Positions 1 to 6,594 of a DNA stretch of 7,532 bases are shown piece after piece. A program made the position numbers and the translations under genes. The stretch's first letter is position 1. Every line of letters starts with the position of its first letter. Origin of the DNA: an uncultured Eubacteriales bacterium (GTDB taxonomy: Bacteria; Bacillota; Clostridia; Christensenellales; CAG-138); the NCBI GenBank assembly GCA_900540495.1, contig UQGA01000038.1, forward strand, positions 1 to 7,532, read 5' to 3'. Under the pieces are notes generated by a model, which saw nothing but the letters and a program-made list of their open reading frames with translations, searched no databases and had not been told where the DNA came from.

Positions 1-222
1 TCAATTCTTGCCGCGCCACGTGATGCGGCCGCGGGTCAGATCATACGGGGACAGCTCCACCGTCACCTTGTCGCCGGGGAGGATGCGGATGAAGTTCATC
101 CGGAGCTTCCCCGATATCGTTGCCAGTATCTTATGCCCGTTCTGCAGCTTGACCTCGAACATGGCGTTCGGGTGCGCTTCGGAAACGATGCCCTCCACCT
201 CGATGACGTCCTGCTTTGACAA
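1..222 (-). CDS. infA: Translation initiation factor IF-1
   Basis: IF-1 binds the A site of the 30S subunit and works with IF-2 and IF-3 during initiation. The 73-residue product is one S1-like OB fold and matches the family nearly end to end: DVIEVEG at 5-11, a central HKILATISGKLRMNFIRILPGDKV stretch around 30-53 (in family order), and LSPYDLTRGRIT at 57-68. The usual family length is about 72. I chose the TTG at 222 as start. It has AGGAGG six bases upstream and gives the canonical MSKQDVIEVEG beginning, while the in-frame ATG at 249 has no visible Shine-Dalgarno site and would add nine unrelated residues. The start lies one base after the stop of the KOW gene, so translational coupling is likely. 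The C-terminal residues GKN differ slightly from the common RYK/RHK ending. The TGA stop is at 1-3; downstream genes are outside the window. Confidence 0.96.
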   Translation of the reverse strand: MSKQDVIEVEGIVSEAHPNAMFEVKLQNGHKILATISGKLRMNFIRILPGDKVTVELSPYDLTRGRITWRGKN

Positions 223-223
223 G

Positions 224-517
224 CTATCCCTCCTGTTCTTCTCTGTCATACCCGAGCGCTGCAAGCCCCTTGCGGATATCCGCGTCGAGCAGGGCCGCCC
301 CACCCGCAAGCTTTTCGGCAATCTCACCGGCAACGGCCGGTTCGATGCGCAGGTGCATGAGCTTCTTCTTCTTGGGCCGCGCGAGCCTGCGCGTCGCGCC
401 GTCGCTGAGCAGCACATGCGCCTCGTCCACGACGCCGACGATCAGGAACGCGCGCCCGCGATCCCGTCCCGCCCGGGAAACGACCACCCTGCCGAGCACT
501 GCGCGTGGATCCGTCAT
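224..517 (-). CDS. KOW-domain RNA-binding protein (L14e/L27e-like)
   Basis: This 97-residue protein resembles the small KOW-domain family (COG2163-like, related to archaeal and eukaryotic L14e/L6e/L27e) that sits between map and infA in many clostridial genomes. The KOW core is near residues 7-42: LGRVVVSRAGRDRGRAFLIV, then a second strand with DEAHVLLSDG. A basic patch follows (RRLARPKKKKLMHLR, 43-57), and an acidic-to-mixed helical tail ends with LLDADIRKGLAAL. KOW modules bind RNA, so a ribosome-associated role is plausible, but the exact function is not known to me. Its ATG overlaps the map stop as ATGA, with GGGGAGG about seven bases upstream. Its stop is one base from infA. Context strongly implies co-expression with the translation machinery. 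The family call rests on pattern and position. Confidence 0.85.
   Translation of the reverse strand: MTDPRAVLGRVVVSRAGRDRGRAFLIVGVVDEAHVLLSDGATRRLARPKKKKLMHLRIEPAVAGEIAEKLAGGAALLDADIRKGLAALGYDREEQEG
229..234 (-). promoter_or_regulatory. Shine-Dalgarno site that sets the infA TTG start
   Basis: The minus strand reads AGGAGG here, six bases before the TTG at 222. It lies inside the last codons of the upstream KOW gene, whose final Glu and Gly codons form part of it. Its position decides the infA start in favour of TTG over the upstream ATG at 249. It also suggests that infA translation depends on ribosomes finishing the KOW gene; that coupling is inferred. Confidence 0.8.
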
Positions 518-1293
518 AACACATCCTCCCCGTGCAGCGTGAGCAGCAGCGGTTCGCCCTCCGTGATGGCGACGGTGTTCTCGTAATGTGCGGAGGGTCG
601 TCCGTCCGCCGTTACGGTCGTCCAGCCATCCGGCTTTTGCAGGATGCGCGCCGTTCCCAGGTTGATCATCGGTTCAATGGCGATGGTCATGCCCGGCAAC
701 AGCCGCGGTCCGTGCCCCGCCGTGCCATAATTCGGTACGTCGGGCGGCTCGTGCATGTTGCGGCCGACGCCGTGCCCGATCATCTCGCGCACCACGCCGT
801 ACCCGTGCGCCTCCGCATGCGCCTGCACCGCGGCGGATATATCCCCGATGCGACAGCCGGCACGCGCATACCGCAGCCCGGCATAAAAGCACTCGCGCGT
901 CACGCGCACGAGCGTGCGCACCTCCTCCGGCACACTGCCAATGCAGTAGGTGCGCGCCGCGTCGCCGTGAAAGCCGTTCAGATGCGCTCCTACATCCACC
1001 GAAAGGATGTCACCGTCCTGCAGACGGTACCGGCCGGGAATGCCGTGCACCACCTGTTCGTTGACGGAGGTGCAGATGCTCTTCGGGTATCCGTGATAAT
1101 GCAGGAACGACGGCTGCGCGCCGCGGCTGCGAATGTACCGCTCCGCCTCCCGGTCAAGCTCCTCGGTGGTCACGCCCGGCGCCGCAAGCTCCCGGAGCAG
1201 GCGCAGCGTATCCTCCACCACGCGGCCGGCCTCATCCATGAGGCGCAGGTCCGCGCCGGTCTTGATCGTCATTGCGGTTCTCGACGTCGTCAT
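514..1293 (-). CDS. map: Methionine aminopeptidase, type I
   Basis: The enzyme removes the N-terminal methionine from nascent proteins in the cytosol, using a two-metal centre in a pita-bread fold. All five metal ligands of the family are visible: D100, D111, H174, E207 and E238, in the contexts SVDVGAH, FHGDAART, GHGVGR, IEPM and YENT. The substrate-binding histidines are H83 (VVHGIPG) and H181 (MHEPP). With 259 residues and no N-terminal zinc-finger extension it is type Ia-like. The start at 1293 is the ATG that overlaps the adk stop as ATGA. The ATG at 1272 (residue 8) is a real alternative, because family members usually begin at MTIKTGADL-like sequence; neither has a strong Shine-Dalgarno site. 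The stop overlaps the start of the KOW gene, also as ATGA. The function call is very secure; the start is uncertain by seven residues. Confidence 0.95.
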   Translation of the reverse strand: MTTSRTAMTIKTGADLRLMDEAGRVVEDTLRLLRELAAPGVTTEELDREAERYIRSRGAQPSFLHYHGYPKSICTSVNEQVVHGIPGRYRLQDGDILSVDVGAHLNGFHGDAARTYCIGSVPEEVRTLVRVTRECFYAGLRYARAGCRIGDISAAVQAHAEAHGYGVVREMIGHGVGRNMHEPPDVPNYGTAGHGPRLLPGMTIAIEPMINLGTARILQKPDGWTTVTADGRPSAHYENTVAITEGEPLLLTLHGEDVL

Positions 1294-1913
1294 GGGCGTT
1301 CGATGGCTTCCGCAATCGCTTCCGCCACGCGCTCGATGCTCTCGTCGCCGTTGACGGTGGCCAGCAGCCCGCGCGACGCATAATAGTCGATCAGCGGCTG
1401 CGTCTGCGCGGCATAGACGCGCAGTCGGTTGAGCACCGTCTCCTCCCGGTCGTCCTCACGCTGATACAGCGTGCCGCCGCATTTGTCGCAGGCGGCGTCC
1501 GGATGCGTGGAGACGTGGTAGGCAGCGCCGCAGTCCGGGCACATGCGCCGGCCGCTGATGCGCGCCACAAGCCGCTCCTGCGGCACATCGATGTTCACGA
1601 CCCGGTCGATTGAGCAGATGGCCGCCAGCGCGTCCGCCTGCGCGACCGTACGGGGAAACCCGTCGAACAGGAAGCCCCTTGCGCAGTCCGGTTCCGCGAT
1701 GCGGTTTTGCACCATGCCGATGATGACCGAATCCGGCACCAGTTCGCCGCGGTTCATATAGCCCTGCGCCTGCTGGCCGAGCGGCGTCCCCGCGCGCAGT
1801 TCCGCACGGAGCATGTCGCCGGTGCTGATGTGCGCAAGGCCATATCGCGCCGCAATGCGCTCCGCCTGCGTCCCCTTGCCCGCTCCCGGCGGGCCCAGGA
1901 AGATCAGTTTCAT
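1290..1913 (-). CDS. adk: Adenylate kinase (zinc-lid long form)
   Basis: Adenylate kinase catalyses ATP + AMP = 2 ADP in the cytosol. The 207-residue product starts MKLIFLGPPGAGKGTQ, carrying the P-loop GPPGAGKGT at 7-15. The AMP-binding TGDMLR is at 31-36 and the signature DGFPRT at 84-89. The lid holds four cysteines, C125/C128 (CPDC) and C142/C145 (CDKC), as in the zinc-binding Gram-positive type. The gap between the cysteine pairs is 13 residues, about three fewer than in the Bacillus type, and the protein is slightly short for the 211-217 usual in the long form. The ATG at 1913 follows AAGGAG by six bases. A GTG at 1931 in the same frame would add six residues (MGKERG) made from the ribosome-binding region itself, so I rejected it. 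The gene lies 19 bases after secY and overlaps map by four bases. Confidence 0.96.
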   Translation of the reverse strand: MKLIFLGPPGAGKGTQAERIAARYGLAHISTGDMLRAELRAGTPLGQQAQGYMNRGELVPDSVIIGMVQNRIAEPDCARGFLFDGFPRTVAQADALAAICSIDRVVNIDVPQERLVARISGRRMCPDCGAAYHVSTHPDAACDKCGGTLYQREDDREETVLNRLRVYAAQTQPLIDYYASRGLLATVNGDESIERVAEAIAEAIERP

Positions 1914-1932
1914 GCCGCGCTCCTTTCCCACC

Positions 1933-3216
1933 TCAGTTCAGGAAGCCCTTGTAATGCCGCATGAGCATATGGCTCTCCAACTGGTCGGTCGTCTCCAGCG
2001 CCACGCTGACCATGATCAGCACGCTCGTCGCGCCAAACGTGGACGTCTGGCCGAGCTGCGTCATGGCGATCGTCGGCAGGATGGCGATGACCGCGAGGAA
2101 CAGCGAACCGAACAGCGTCAGACGCCCGCTGATCTTGGCCAGATAATCGCTCGTAGGCCGCCCCGGGCGCAGGCCCGGGATAAAGCCGCCGTTCTGCTGC
2201 AGGTTCTTCGACATCTCGATCGGGTTGAACGTGATCGAGGAGTAGAAGTACCCGAAGCCGACGATCAGCAGCGCATACACCACAAAGTACACGACCGAAT
2301 TCGCGCCGAGATACTTGATGTAGAACTGATAGAACCCGCCGCTCGGCCAGAACTGGGCGATCATGCCCGGGAACTGGATGAGCGTCATGGCGAAGATCAG
2401 CGGCAGCACGCCGTTGGCGTTCGCCTTGATCGGCAGGTACGTGCTCTGGCCACCGTACATCTTCCGGCCCACGACGCGCTTGGCGTACTGCACCGGGATG
2501 CGGCGCTGTGCGTTGTCCACATGCACGACCAGCGTGATCATGCCGACAACGAGCACCAGCAGCAGCACGAACGCCCACCAAGGCATGACGCCGGTGATCA
2601 GCTGCTGCACCCAGCCGATGACGGTCGAGGGCACGCGGGACACGATGGACGCAAAGATCAGCATTGAAATACCGTTGCCGATACCGTTTTCGGTAATGCG
2701 CTCGCCGAGCCACATCAAAAACGCGGTGCCGGCCGTGGCACAGATGCCGATGACGCCGTAGTTGACCCAGATCGGCCATGCGCTGTTGGCGAAGATCGAC
2801 TGGCCGGAGGCCATGCTCGCCTCGAGACCGGCAAAGATGCCGATGGACTGCACCATCGCAAGACCGACGCCCGTGTAGCGCGTGATGCGCTCGATCTTCT
2901 GGCGGCCGTCCTCCTCCTTGCTCATCCGCTCGAGGGAGGGGATGGCGATGGTGAGCAGTTGCAGGATGATCGACGCCGTGATGTACGGCGAGATACCCAT
3001 GGCGAACAGCGTCACCTGCGAGAACGAGCTGCCGGTCAGCAGATCGAGGAAGCCGAGGATATCGTACTGCTGTGCCGCCTGCGCGACAATTTCGACGTTG
3101 ACGCCCGGGATCGGGATAAAGCAGCCGAGGCGATAGATGACGATCAGAAGGAGCGTCAGCAAAATCCTCTTGCGGATATCCTTGACCTTGAATGCGTTGA
3201 AAAACGTCTTAAACAT
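1933..3216 (-). CDS. secY: Preprotein translocase subunit SecY
   Basis: SecY is the channel subunit of the SecYEG translocon, which exports and inserts proteins at the cytoplasmic membrane. The 427-residue length is normal, and about ten hydrophobic segments can be followed, the first near 18-37 (ILLTLLLIVIYRLGCF). Both family signatures are present: GISPYITASIILQLL at 74-88, and ERITENGIGNGISMLI from 172. The cytosolic loops that contact SecA and the ribosome are recognisable at IPVQYAKRVVGRKMYGG (240-256) and NPIEMSKNLQQNGGFIPG (331-348). The C terminus MLMRHYKGFLN is typical of the family. The ATG shares its A with the rplO TGA (TGATG), with GAGGTGA about eight bases upstream inside the end of rplO. 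This suggests translational coupling. No truncation or frameshift is seen. Confidence 0.98.
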   Translation of the reverse strand: MFKTFFNAFKVKDIRKRILLTLLLIVIYRLGCFIPIPGVNVEIVAQAAQQYDILGFLDLLTGSSFSQVTLFAMGISPYITASIILQLLTIAIPSLERMSKEEDGRQKIERITRYTGVGLAMVQSIGIFAGLEASMASGQSIFANSAWPIWVNYGVIGICATAGTAFLMWLGERITENGIGNGISMLIFASIVSRVPSTVIGWVQQLITGVMPWWAFVLLLVLVVGMITLVVHVDNAQRRIPVQYAKRVVGRKMYGGQSTYLPIKANANGVLPLIFAMTLIQFPGMIAQFWPSGGFYQFYIKYLGANSVVYFVVYALLIVGFGYFYSSITFNPIEMSKNLQQNGGFIPGLRPGRPTSDYLAKISGRLTLFGSLFLAVIAILPTIAMTQLGQTSTFGATSVLIMVSVALETTDQLESHMLMRHYKGFLN

Positions 3217-3659
3217 CAGCCGATCACCTCAACGCTCCCGCCAGCGGCCTTGATCGCCTCATCCGCAGTCTTGGAGAACTTCGCGGCCTTCACGTTGAGC
3301 TTCTTGGTCAGTTCCCCCCTGCCCAGCACCTTCAGGCCATCCTTTTCGATCTTGCTGATGATGCCCAGTTCCTTGAGCAGCTCAGCGGTCACTACGGTGT
3401 CATTCTCCAGCCCGTTCAGGTCGGAAATGTTGATAACGGTGTATTCCTTGGCCCAGATGTTGGTAAAGCCGCGCTTGGGCAGGCGGCGCGTCAGCGGCAT
3501 CTGGCCGCCTTCAAAGCCGTTCTTCTTGCTCCCGCTTCTGGCCTTCTGGCCCTTATGACCCTTTGTGGAGGTCTTGCCCATGCCGGAACCGGTGCCGCGG
3601 CCGACGCGCTTGGGCGCCTTGACCGAGCCGGGGGCGGGCTGCAGCTCATGCAATTTCAT
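3216..3659 (-). CDS. rplO: 50S ribosomal protein L15
   Basis: L15 is a late-assembling 50S protein whose extended glycine- and basic-rich N terminus threads into 23S rRNA. The 147 residues match the family throughout. The start MKLHELQPAPGS is canonical, then come glycine/lysine-rich segments RVGRGTGSGMGKTSTKGHKG (18-37) and FEGGQMPLTRRLPKRGF (49-65). The C-terminal globular domain holds ISDLNGLE and the VLGRGELTKKLNVKAAKFS region (111-129). AGGAGG lies nine bases before the ATG, in an 18-base gap after rpmD. The stop shares one base with the secY start. Length and composition are ordinary for Firmicutes. Confidence 0.97.
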   Translation of the reverse strand: MKLHELQPAPGSVKAPKRVGRGTGSGMGKTSTKGHKGQKARSGSKKNGFEGGQMPLTRRLPKRGFTNIWAKEYTVINISDLNGLENDTVVTAELLKELGIISKIEKDGLKVLGRGELTKKLNVKAAKFSKTADEAIKAAGGSVEVIG

Positions 3660-3677
3660 GATACATGTCCTCCTCAG

Positions 3678-3857
3678 TTAGACTTCTTCCACCTTGACAA
3701 GGTGCTTCACTTTGAACAGCATGCCGCGCGTGCACGCATTGTCCGGCTTCTCCACGACGCTGTTGGTCTTGTGCAGGCCGAGCGCCTTGATCGTCGCCTT
3801 CTGGTCGGCGAGCGCGCCGATGGTGCTCTTCACGAGCGTAATCCGTAACGTAGCCAT
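3678..3857 (-). CDS. rpmD: 50S ribosomal protein L30
   Basis: L30 is a small ferredoxin-like-fold protein on the back of the 50S subunit. Direct reading of the minus strand from the ATG at 3857 gives 59 residues ending in TAA. It begins MATLRITLVKSTIGAL, with QKATIKALGLHKTNSVVEK (19-37) and TRGMLFKVKHLVKVEEV (43-59). This matches the bacterial L30 pattern (LVKS, then LGL-K-N, then RGMI-KV-HLV-V). The length of about 59-60 residues is normal. Its Shine-Dalgarno AAGGAGG is seven bases upstream and begins inside the TAA stop of rpsE. Its own TAA is 18 bases before rplO. The position between rpsE and rplO is the conserved one. Confidence 0.96.
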   Translation of the reverse strand: MATLRITLVKSTIGALADQKATIKALGLHKTNSVVEKPDNACTRGMLFKVKHLVKVEEV

Positions 3858-3868
3858 TGTGCGCCTCC

Positions 3869-4375
3869 TTAACCCAGGATCTCTTCCACGGTCTTGCCGC
3901 GGAGCTTGGCAACCTGTTCCGCCGTGCGCAGCTGGGACAGCCCGTTGAGCGTCGCCTTCACGCAGTTGCTCGGATTGTTGGAACCGAAGGACTTGGTCCG
4001 GATGTCGCGGATGCCGACCATCTCCAGCACCGCACGGGCCGGGCCGCCCGCGATAACGCCGGTACCCTCTTCGGCGGGGAGCATGCGGACATGGCCCTTG
4101 CCGAACTTGCCCTCGACCTGATGCGGGATCGTCGTGCCGACGATCGGCACCTCGATCATGTGCCGCTTGGCGTCCTCGATGCCCTTGCGGACCGCCTCCG
4201 GAATCTCGGCAGCCTTGCCGAGGCCGACGCCGACCTTGCCGTTCTCGTTGCCGACGACCATCAGCGCGGTGAAACGGAAGTTTTTACCGCCCTTGACAAC
4301 CTTGGCGACGCGGTTGATCGCAACCAGACGCTCCTTATATTCAGAGGGCTCTTTTTCGAATCTCTTGTTCTGCAT
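3869..4375 (-). CDS. rpsE: 30S ribosomal protein S5
   Basis: S5 shapes the mRNA entry region of the 30S subunit and affects decoding accuracy. The 168-residue product has the N-terminal double-stranded-RNA-binding-like domain (about 14-78) with INRVAKVVKGGKNFRF at 20-35; changes in this loop confer spectinomycin resistance in other bacteria, and the loop looks wild-type here. The signature GKAAEIPEAVRKGIEDAK is at 53-70. The C-terminal domain has GTGVIAGGPARAVLE (104-118) and TKSFGSNNPSNCVKAT (127-142). AAGGAGGT is six bases before the ATG, and its first AA comes from the TAA stop of rplR. The gene ends in TAA, which is fused to the Shine-Dalgarno site of rpmD. Confidence 0.98.
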   Translation of the reverse strand: MQNKRFEKEPSEYKERLVAINRVAKVVKGGKNFRFTALMVVGNENGKVGVGLGKAAEIPEAVRKGIEDAKRHMIEVPIVGTTIPHQVEGKFGKGHVRMLPAEEGTGVIAGGPARAVLEMVGIRDIRTKSFGSNNPSNCVKATLNGLSQLRTAEQVAKLRGKTVEEILG

Positions 4376-4387
4376 CTCGTTACCTCC

Positions 4388-4756
4388 TTAGAAGTCCAGG
4401 CCCGCTTTGCGCGCGCCGTCCGCGAGGGCGGCCACACGGCCGGTGTACAGATAGCCGCCGCGGTCAAACACGACCTTGGTGACGCCCTTCTCCTTGGCGC
4501 GCTTGCCGATCAGCTCGCCCACGAGCGCCGCTGCTTCGGTCTTGGTCTTCTCGGACAGTTCGCCTCTGATCTCAGCGTCCAGCGTGGAAGCGGCGACCAG
4601 GGTGTTACCGGCTTGGTCATCGATGACCTGCGCATAGATATGGTTCGTGCTGCGGTACACATTGAGCCGCGGCCGCTCGGGCGTGCCGACGATGTGGCGG
4701 CGCTGGCGATAGTGGCGCTTAACACGGACTGCGTTTTTATCGATCCTTGTAACCAT
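4388..4756 (-). CDS. rplR: 50S ribosomal protein L18
   Basis: L18 binds 5S rRNA together with L5 and helps build the central protuberance of the 50S subunit. The 122-residue length is standard. Recognisable parts are the basic N terminus VRVKRHYRQRR (10-20), GTPERPRLNVYRSTNHIYAQVIDD (24-47), and the C-terminal FDRGGYLYTGRVAALADGAR (97-116) ending KAGLDF. The ATG has AAGGAG nine bases upstream in a 21-base gap after rplF. Its TAA stop runs directly into the Shine-Dalgarno site of rpsE. Nothing unusual is seen in the protein. Confidence 0.97.
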   Translation of the reverse strand: MVTRIDKNAVRVKRHYRQRRHIVGTPERPRLNVYRSTNHIYAQVIDDQAGNTLVAASTLDAEIRGELSEKTKTEAAALVGELIGKRAKEKGVTKVVFDRGGYLYTGRVAALADGARKAGLDF

Positions 4757-4777
4757 CTCTTGTCACTCCTTCCTGCC

Positions 4778-5317
4778 TTATTTGCCCGTCTTGCCTTCCT
4801 TGCGGCGAACGGTCTCGTTCTCATAGCGGATGCCCTTGCCCTTATACGGCTCCGGCTCGCGCACCGCACGGATGTTGGCTGCGATCTGGCCGACCTTCTG
4901 CTTGTCGATGCCCTTGACGACGATCTTCGTCGGCGCCGGCACCTCAAACGTGATGCCCTCCGGCTGCTCAAACTCGACCGGGTGCGAATACCCGACGTTG
5001 AGCACGAGGTTCTTGCCCTGCATCTGGGCGCGGTAGCCGGTGCCGACGATCTCCAGGTGCTTCTCAAAGCCCTGCGTCGTGCCGACCACCATATTGTTGA
5101 TGAGCGTGCGGGACAGGCCGTGCAACGCGCGATGGCGCTTGTCGTCGCTGGGACGCTTGACGGTCAGGACGCCCGCGTCCTGCTCGATGATCATGTCGCT
5201 TGCGATCTGCTCGGACAGCTGGCCCTTGGGCCCCTTGACCGTGACGACGTTCGCTTCATCGACCGTGATTGTCACTCCGCCCGGAATATGGACTGGAAGT
5301 TTTCCGATACGAGACAT
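4778..5317 (-). CDS. rplF: 50S ribosomal protein L6
   Basis: L6 sits near the sarcin-ricin loop and factor-binding region of the 50S subunit. The 179 residues show the family's two repeated L6 domains: about 1-81, starting MSRIGKLPVHIPGGV, and about 82-179. The signature PEPYKGKGIRY is at 155-165, followed by the lysine-rich tail ENETVRRKEGKTGK. Length is standard. GGAGG is nine bases before the ATG at 5317. The gap to rpsH upstream is 28 bases, the largest in the window, and holds only this ribosome-binding site. The TAA stop starts the 21-base gap to rplR. Confidence 0.98.
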   Translation of the reverse strand: MSRIGKLPVHIPGGVTITVDEANVVTVKGPKGQLSEQIASDMIIEQDAGVLTVKRPSDDKRHRALHGLSRTLINNMVVGTTQGFEKHLEIVGTGYRAQMQGKNLVLNVGYSHPVEFEQPEGITFEVPAPTKIVVKGIDKQKVGQIAANIRAVREPEPYKGKGIRYENETVRRKEGKTGK

Positions 5318-5345
5318 TCTGTCATTCCTCCGTTGGCTGTTCTTG

Positions 5346-5738
5346 TTACCAGATGTAGGCGAGGACTTCGCCGCCCACGCCCAGCTTGCGGGCCTCGCGG
5401 TCGGTCATCACGCCGCGCGACGTGGACAGAATCGCCACGCCGAGGCCGCCGAGCACCTTCGGCACCTCGTCCTTGCGCGCATAGACGCGCAGGCCGGGCC
5501 GGGAGATGCGCTTCAGGCCGACGATGACGCGCTGCTTGTTCGCGCCGTACTTGAGCTGGATGCGGATGGTTTTCTTCACGCCGTCCTCCACCACGTCGAA
5601 CCCCTTGATGTAGCCCTCGTCGAGCAGAATCTGCGCGATGGACTTCTTCATCGTGGAAGCGGGGATCTCCACGCTGTCATGCTTGGCGATGAGCGCGTTG
5701 CGGATTCTGGTGAGCATATCGGCAATGGTATCCGTCAT
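5346..5738 (-). CDS. rpsH: 30S ribosomal protein S8
   Basis: S8 binds the central domain of 16S rRNA and is an early assembly protein. The 130 residues match end to end: TDTIADMLTRIRNA (2-15), the basic segment KRISRPGLRVYARKDEVPKV (76-95), and the signature LSTSRGVMTDREARKLGVGG (104-123) with the typical terminal tryptophan. In E. coli S8 also represses the spc operon through an mRNA site near rplX/rplE; I could not recognise such a site here. AAGGAGG is nine bases before the ATG and is fused to the TAA stop of rpsZ. No oddities are seen. Confidence 0.98.
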   Translation of the reverse strand: MTDTIADMLTRIRNALIAKHDSVEIPASTMKKSIAQILLDEGYIKGFDVVEDGVKKTIRIQLKYGANKQRVIVGLKRISRPGLRVYARKDEVPKVLGGLGVAILSTSRGVMTDREARKLGVGGEVLAYIW

Positions 5739-5753
5739 GATGCGTTCCCTCCT

Positions 5754-5939
5754 TTACCAGCTTGCCTTGCGCACGCCGGGGATTTCGCCCTTGTACGCCA
5801 GTTCGCGGAAGCAGATGCGGCAGATGCCGTACTTGCGCAGCACCGCGTGCGGCCGGCCGCAGATGCGGCAGCGCGTATATGCGCGGGTGCTGTACTTGGG
5901 CGTGCGCTGCTGCTTCAGTTTCATGCTTGTCTTTGCCAT
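5754..5939 (-). CDS. rpsZ: 30S ribosomal protein S14, zinc-binding type Z
   Basis: S14 is located in the head of the 30S subunit. This is the 61-residue zinc-binding form (also called rpsN1 or rpsN type Z), not the longer zinc-free form. Four cysteines form the expected knuckles: C24 and C27 (CRIC), and C40 and C43 (CRICF). The surrounding sequence is canonical, with MAKTSMKLKQQRTPKYSTRA (1-20), RPHAVLRKYG and the ending KASW. AAGGAGG lies six bases before the ATG in the 14-base gap after rplE. The stop TAA merges with the ribosome-binding site of rpsH. The cysteine set implies zinc dependence; whether a zinc-free paralogue exists elsewhere cannot be seen here. Confidence 0.98.
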   Translation of the reverse strand: MAKTSMKLKQQRTPKYSTRAYTRCRICGRPHAVLRKYGICRICFRELAYKGEIPGVRKASW

Positions 5940-5953
5940 GATGTTCCTCCTTC

Positions 5954-6571
5954 TCAGCCCTGCACGAACGGCATGCCGAGCAGTGCCAGCAGCGCCTTCG
6001 CTTCTTCGTCGGTCCTGGCGGTGGTCACGAACACGATGTTCATGCCGCGCACGCGATCGACATCGTCATAGTTGATCTCGGGGAAGATGAGCTGCTCGCG
6101 GACGCCCATCGCATAGTTGCCGCGACCGTCAAACGACTTGTCGGACACGCCGCGGAAGTCGCGCACGCGCGGCAGGACGATGTTCATCAGCTTATCCGCA
6201 AAGTAGTACATCCGATCGCCGCGAAGCGTGACCTTGGCGCCGATGTTCATCCCCTCGCGCACCTTGAAGTTTGCGACGGACTTGCGCGCCTTGGTGATGA
6301 CGGCCTTCTGGCCGGCGATCAGGGTGAGCTCCTCCACAGCGGACTCAATGCCCTTCGGGTTGTCCTTCTCCGCGCCAAGACCCATGTTGATGATGATCTT
6401 GTCGAGCTTGGGGACCTGCATCACGTTTTCGTAATGAAACTGATCCCGGAGGGCGGGAACGGCCTGCTCAAGATACTTGGTCTTGAGGCGCGGGGTGCCC
6501 GTCAAGGGCTTGGCCTCCTGCTGCGCCGCCTTCTTCTTGGCGGCCGGTGCTTCGGTCTGTTTCTTTGCCAC
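5954..6571 (-). CDS. rplE: 50S ribosomal protein L5 with N-terminal extension
   Basis: L5 binds 5S rRNA and contacts tRNA and the 30S head at the central protuberance. The conserved body runs from PRLKTKYLEQAVPAL to the end. It includes MQVPKLDKIIINMGLG (51-66), the signature LTLIAGQKAVITKARKS (82-98) and LPRVRDFRGVSDKSFDGRGN (133-152). From the GTG at 6571, which has AGGAGG nine bases upstream, the protein has 205 residues against the usual 179 or so. The extra 26 are rich in lysine, alanine and glutamine (MAKKQTEAPAAKKKAAQQEA). A TTG at 6505, with its own AGGAGG eight bases upstream, would give 183 residues, close to canonical. A TTG at 6598 that overlaps the rplX stop has no such site. I prefer GTG, since its site is in the normal intergenic position; the start remains uncertain. 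Confidence 0.93.
   Translation of the reverse strand: MAKKQTEAPAAKKKAAQQEAKPLTGTPRLKTKYLEQAVPALRDQFHYENVMQVPKLDKIIINMGLGAEKDNPKGIESAVEELTLIAGQKAVITKARKSVANFKVREGMNIGAKVTLRGDRMYYFADKLMNIVLPRVRDFRGVSDKSFDGRGNYAMGVREQLIFPEINYDDVDRVRGMNIVFVTTARTDEEAKALLALLGMPFVQG
6514..6519 (-). promoter_or_regulatory. Possible internal Shine-Dalgarno site within rplE
   Basis: The minus strand reads AGGAGG eight bases before an in-frame TTG at 6505. It is formed by Gln-Glu-Ala codons of the extension, so it may be chance. Starting there would give an L5 of nearly canonical length. Use of this start is an open inference. Confidence 0.35.
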
Positions 6572-6580
6572 TTGCTTGTT

Positions 6581-6586
6581 CCTCCT
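6581..6586 (-). promoter_or_regulatory. Shine-Dalgarno site that sets the rplE GTG start
   Basis: AGGAGG, within AAGGAGG, is nine bases before the GTG at 6571 and lies in the 23-base gap after the rplX stop. Spacing matches that of neighbouring ribosomal-protein genes (six to nine bases). This site is the main reason for placing the rplE start at a GTG codon. Confidence 0.75.
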
Positions 6587-6594
6587 TCCCGCGC

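Noticed and set aside
532..1383. A 283-codon plus-strand frame opposite map
   Set aside because: It is antisense to a methionine aminopeptidase with all catalytic residues, and its translation is rich in Arg, Ala and His without any family pattern.
1813..2779. Long frames on both strands within secY (plus 1813-2667, minus 1910-2779)
   Set aside because: secY reads intact in its own frame with both signatures and a normal length; these frames show low-complexity His/Asp/Arg-rich translations typical of shadow frames.
4510..5067. A 185-codon minus-strand frame spanning the rplF/rplR boundary
   Set aside because: It is out of frame with both ribosomal-protein genes and consists largely of Ser/Arg/Ala runs.
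3857..5527. A 556-codon open frame on the plus strand
   Set aside because: It lies antisense to rpsE, rplR and rplF, which have clear family matches and ribosome-binding sites. Its residue mix (many Ala, Arg, Leu, Asp) is typical of a frame opposite GC-rich genes, and no domain is recognisable.
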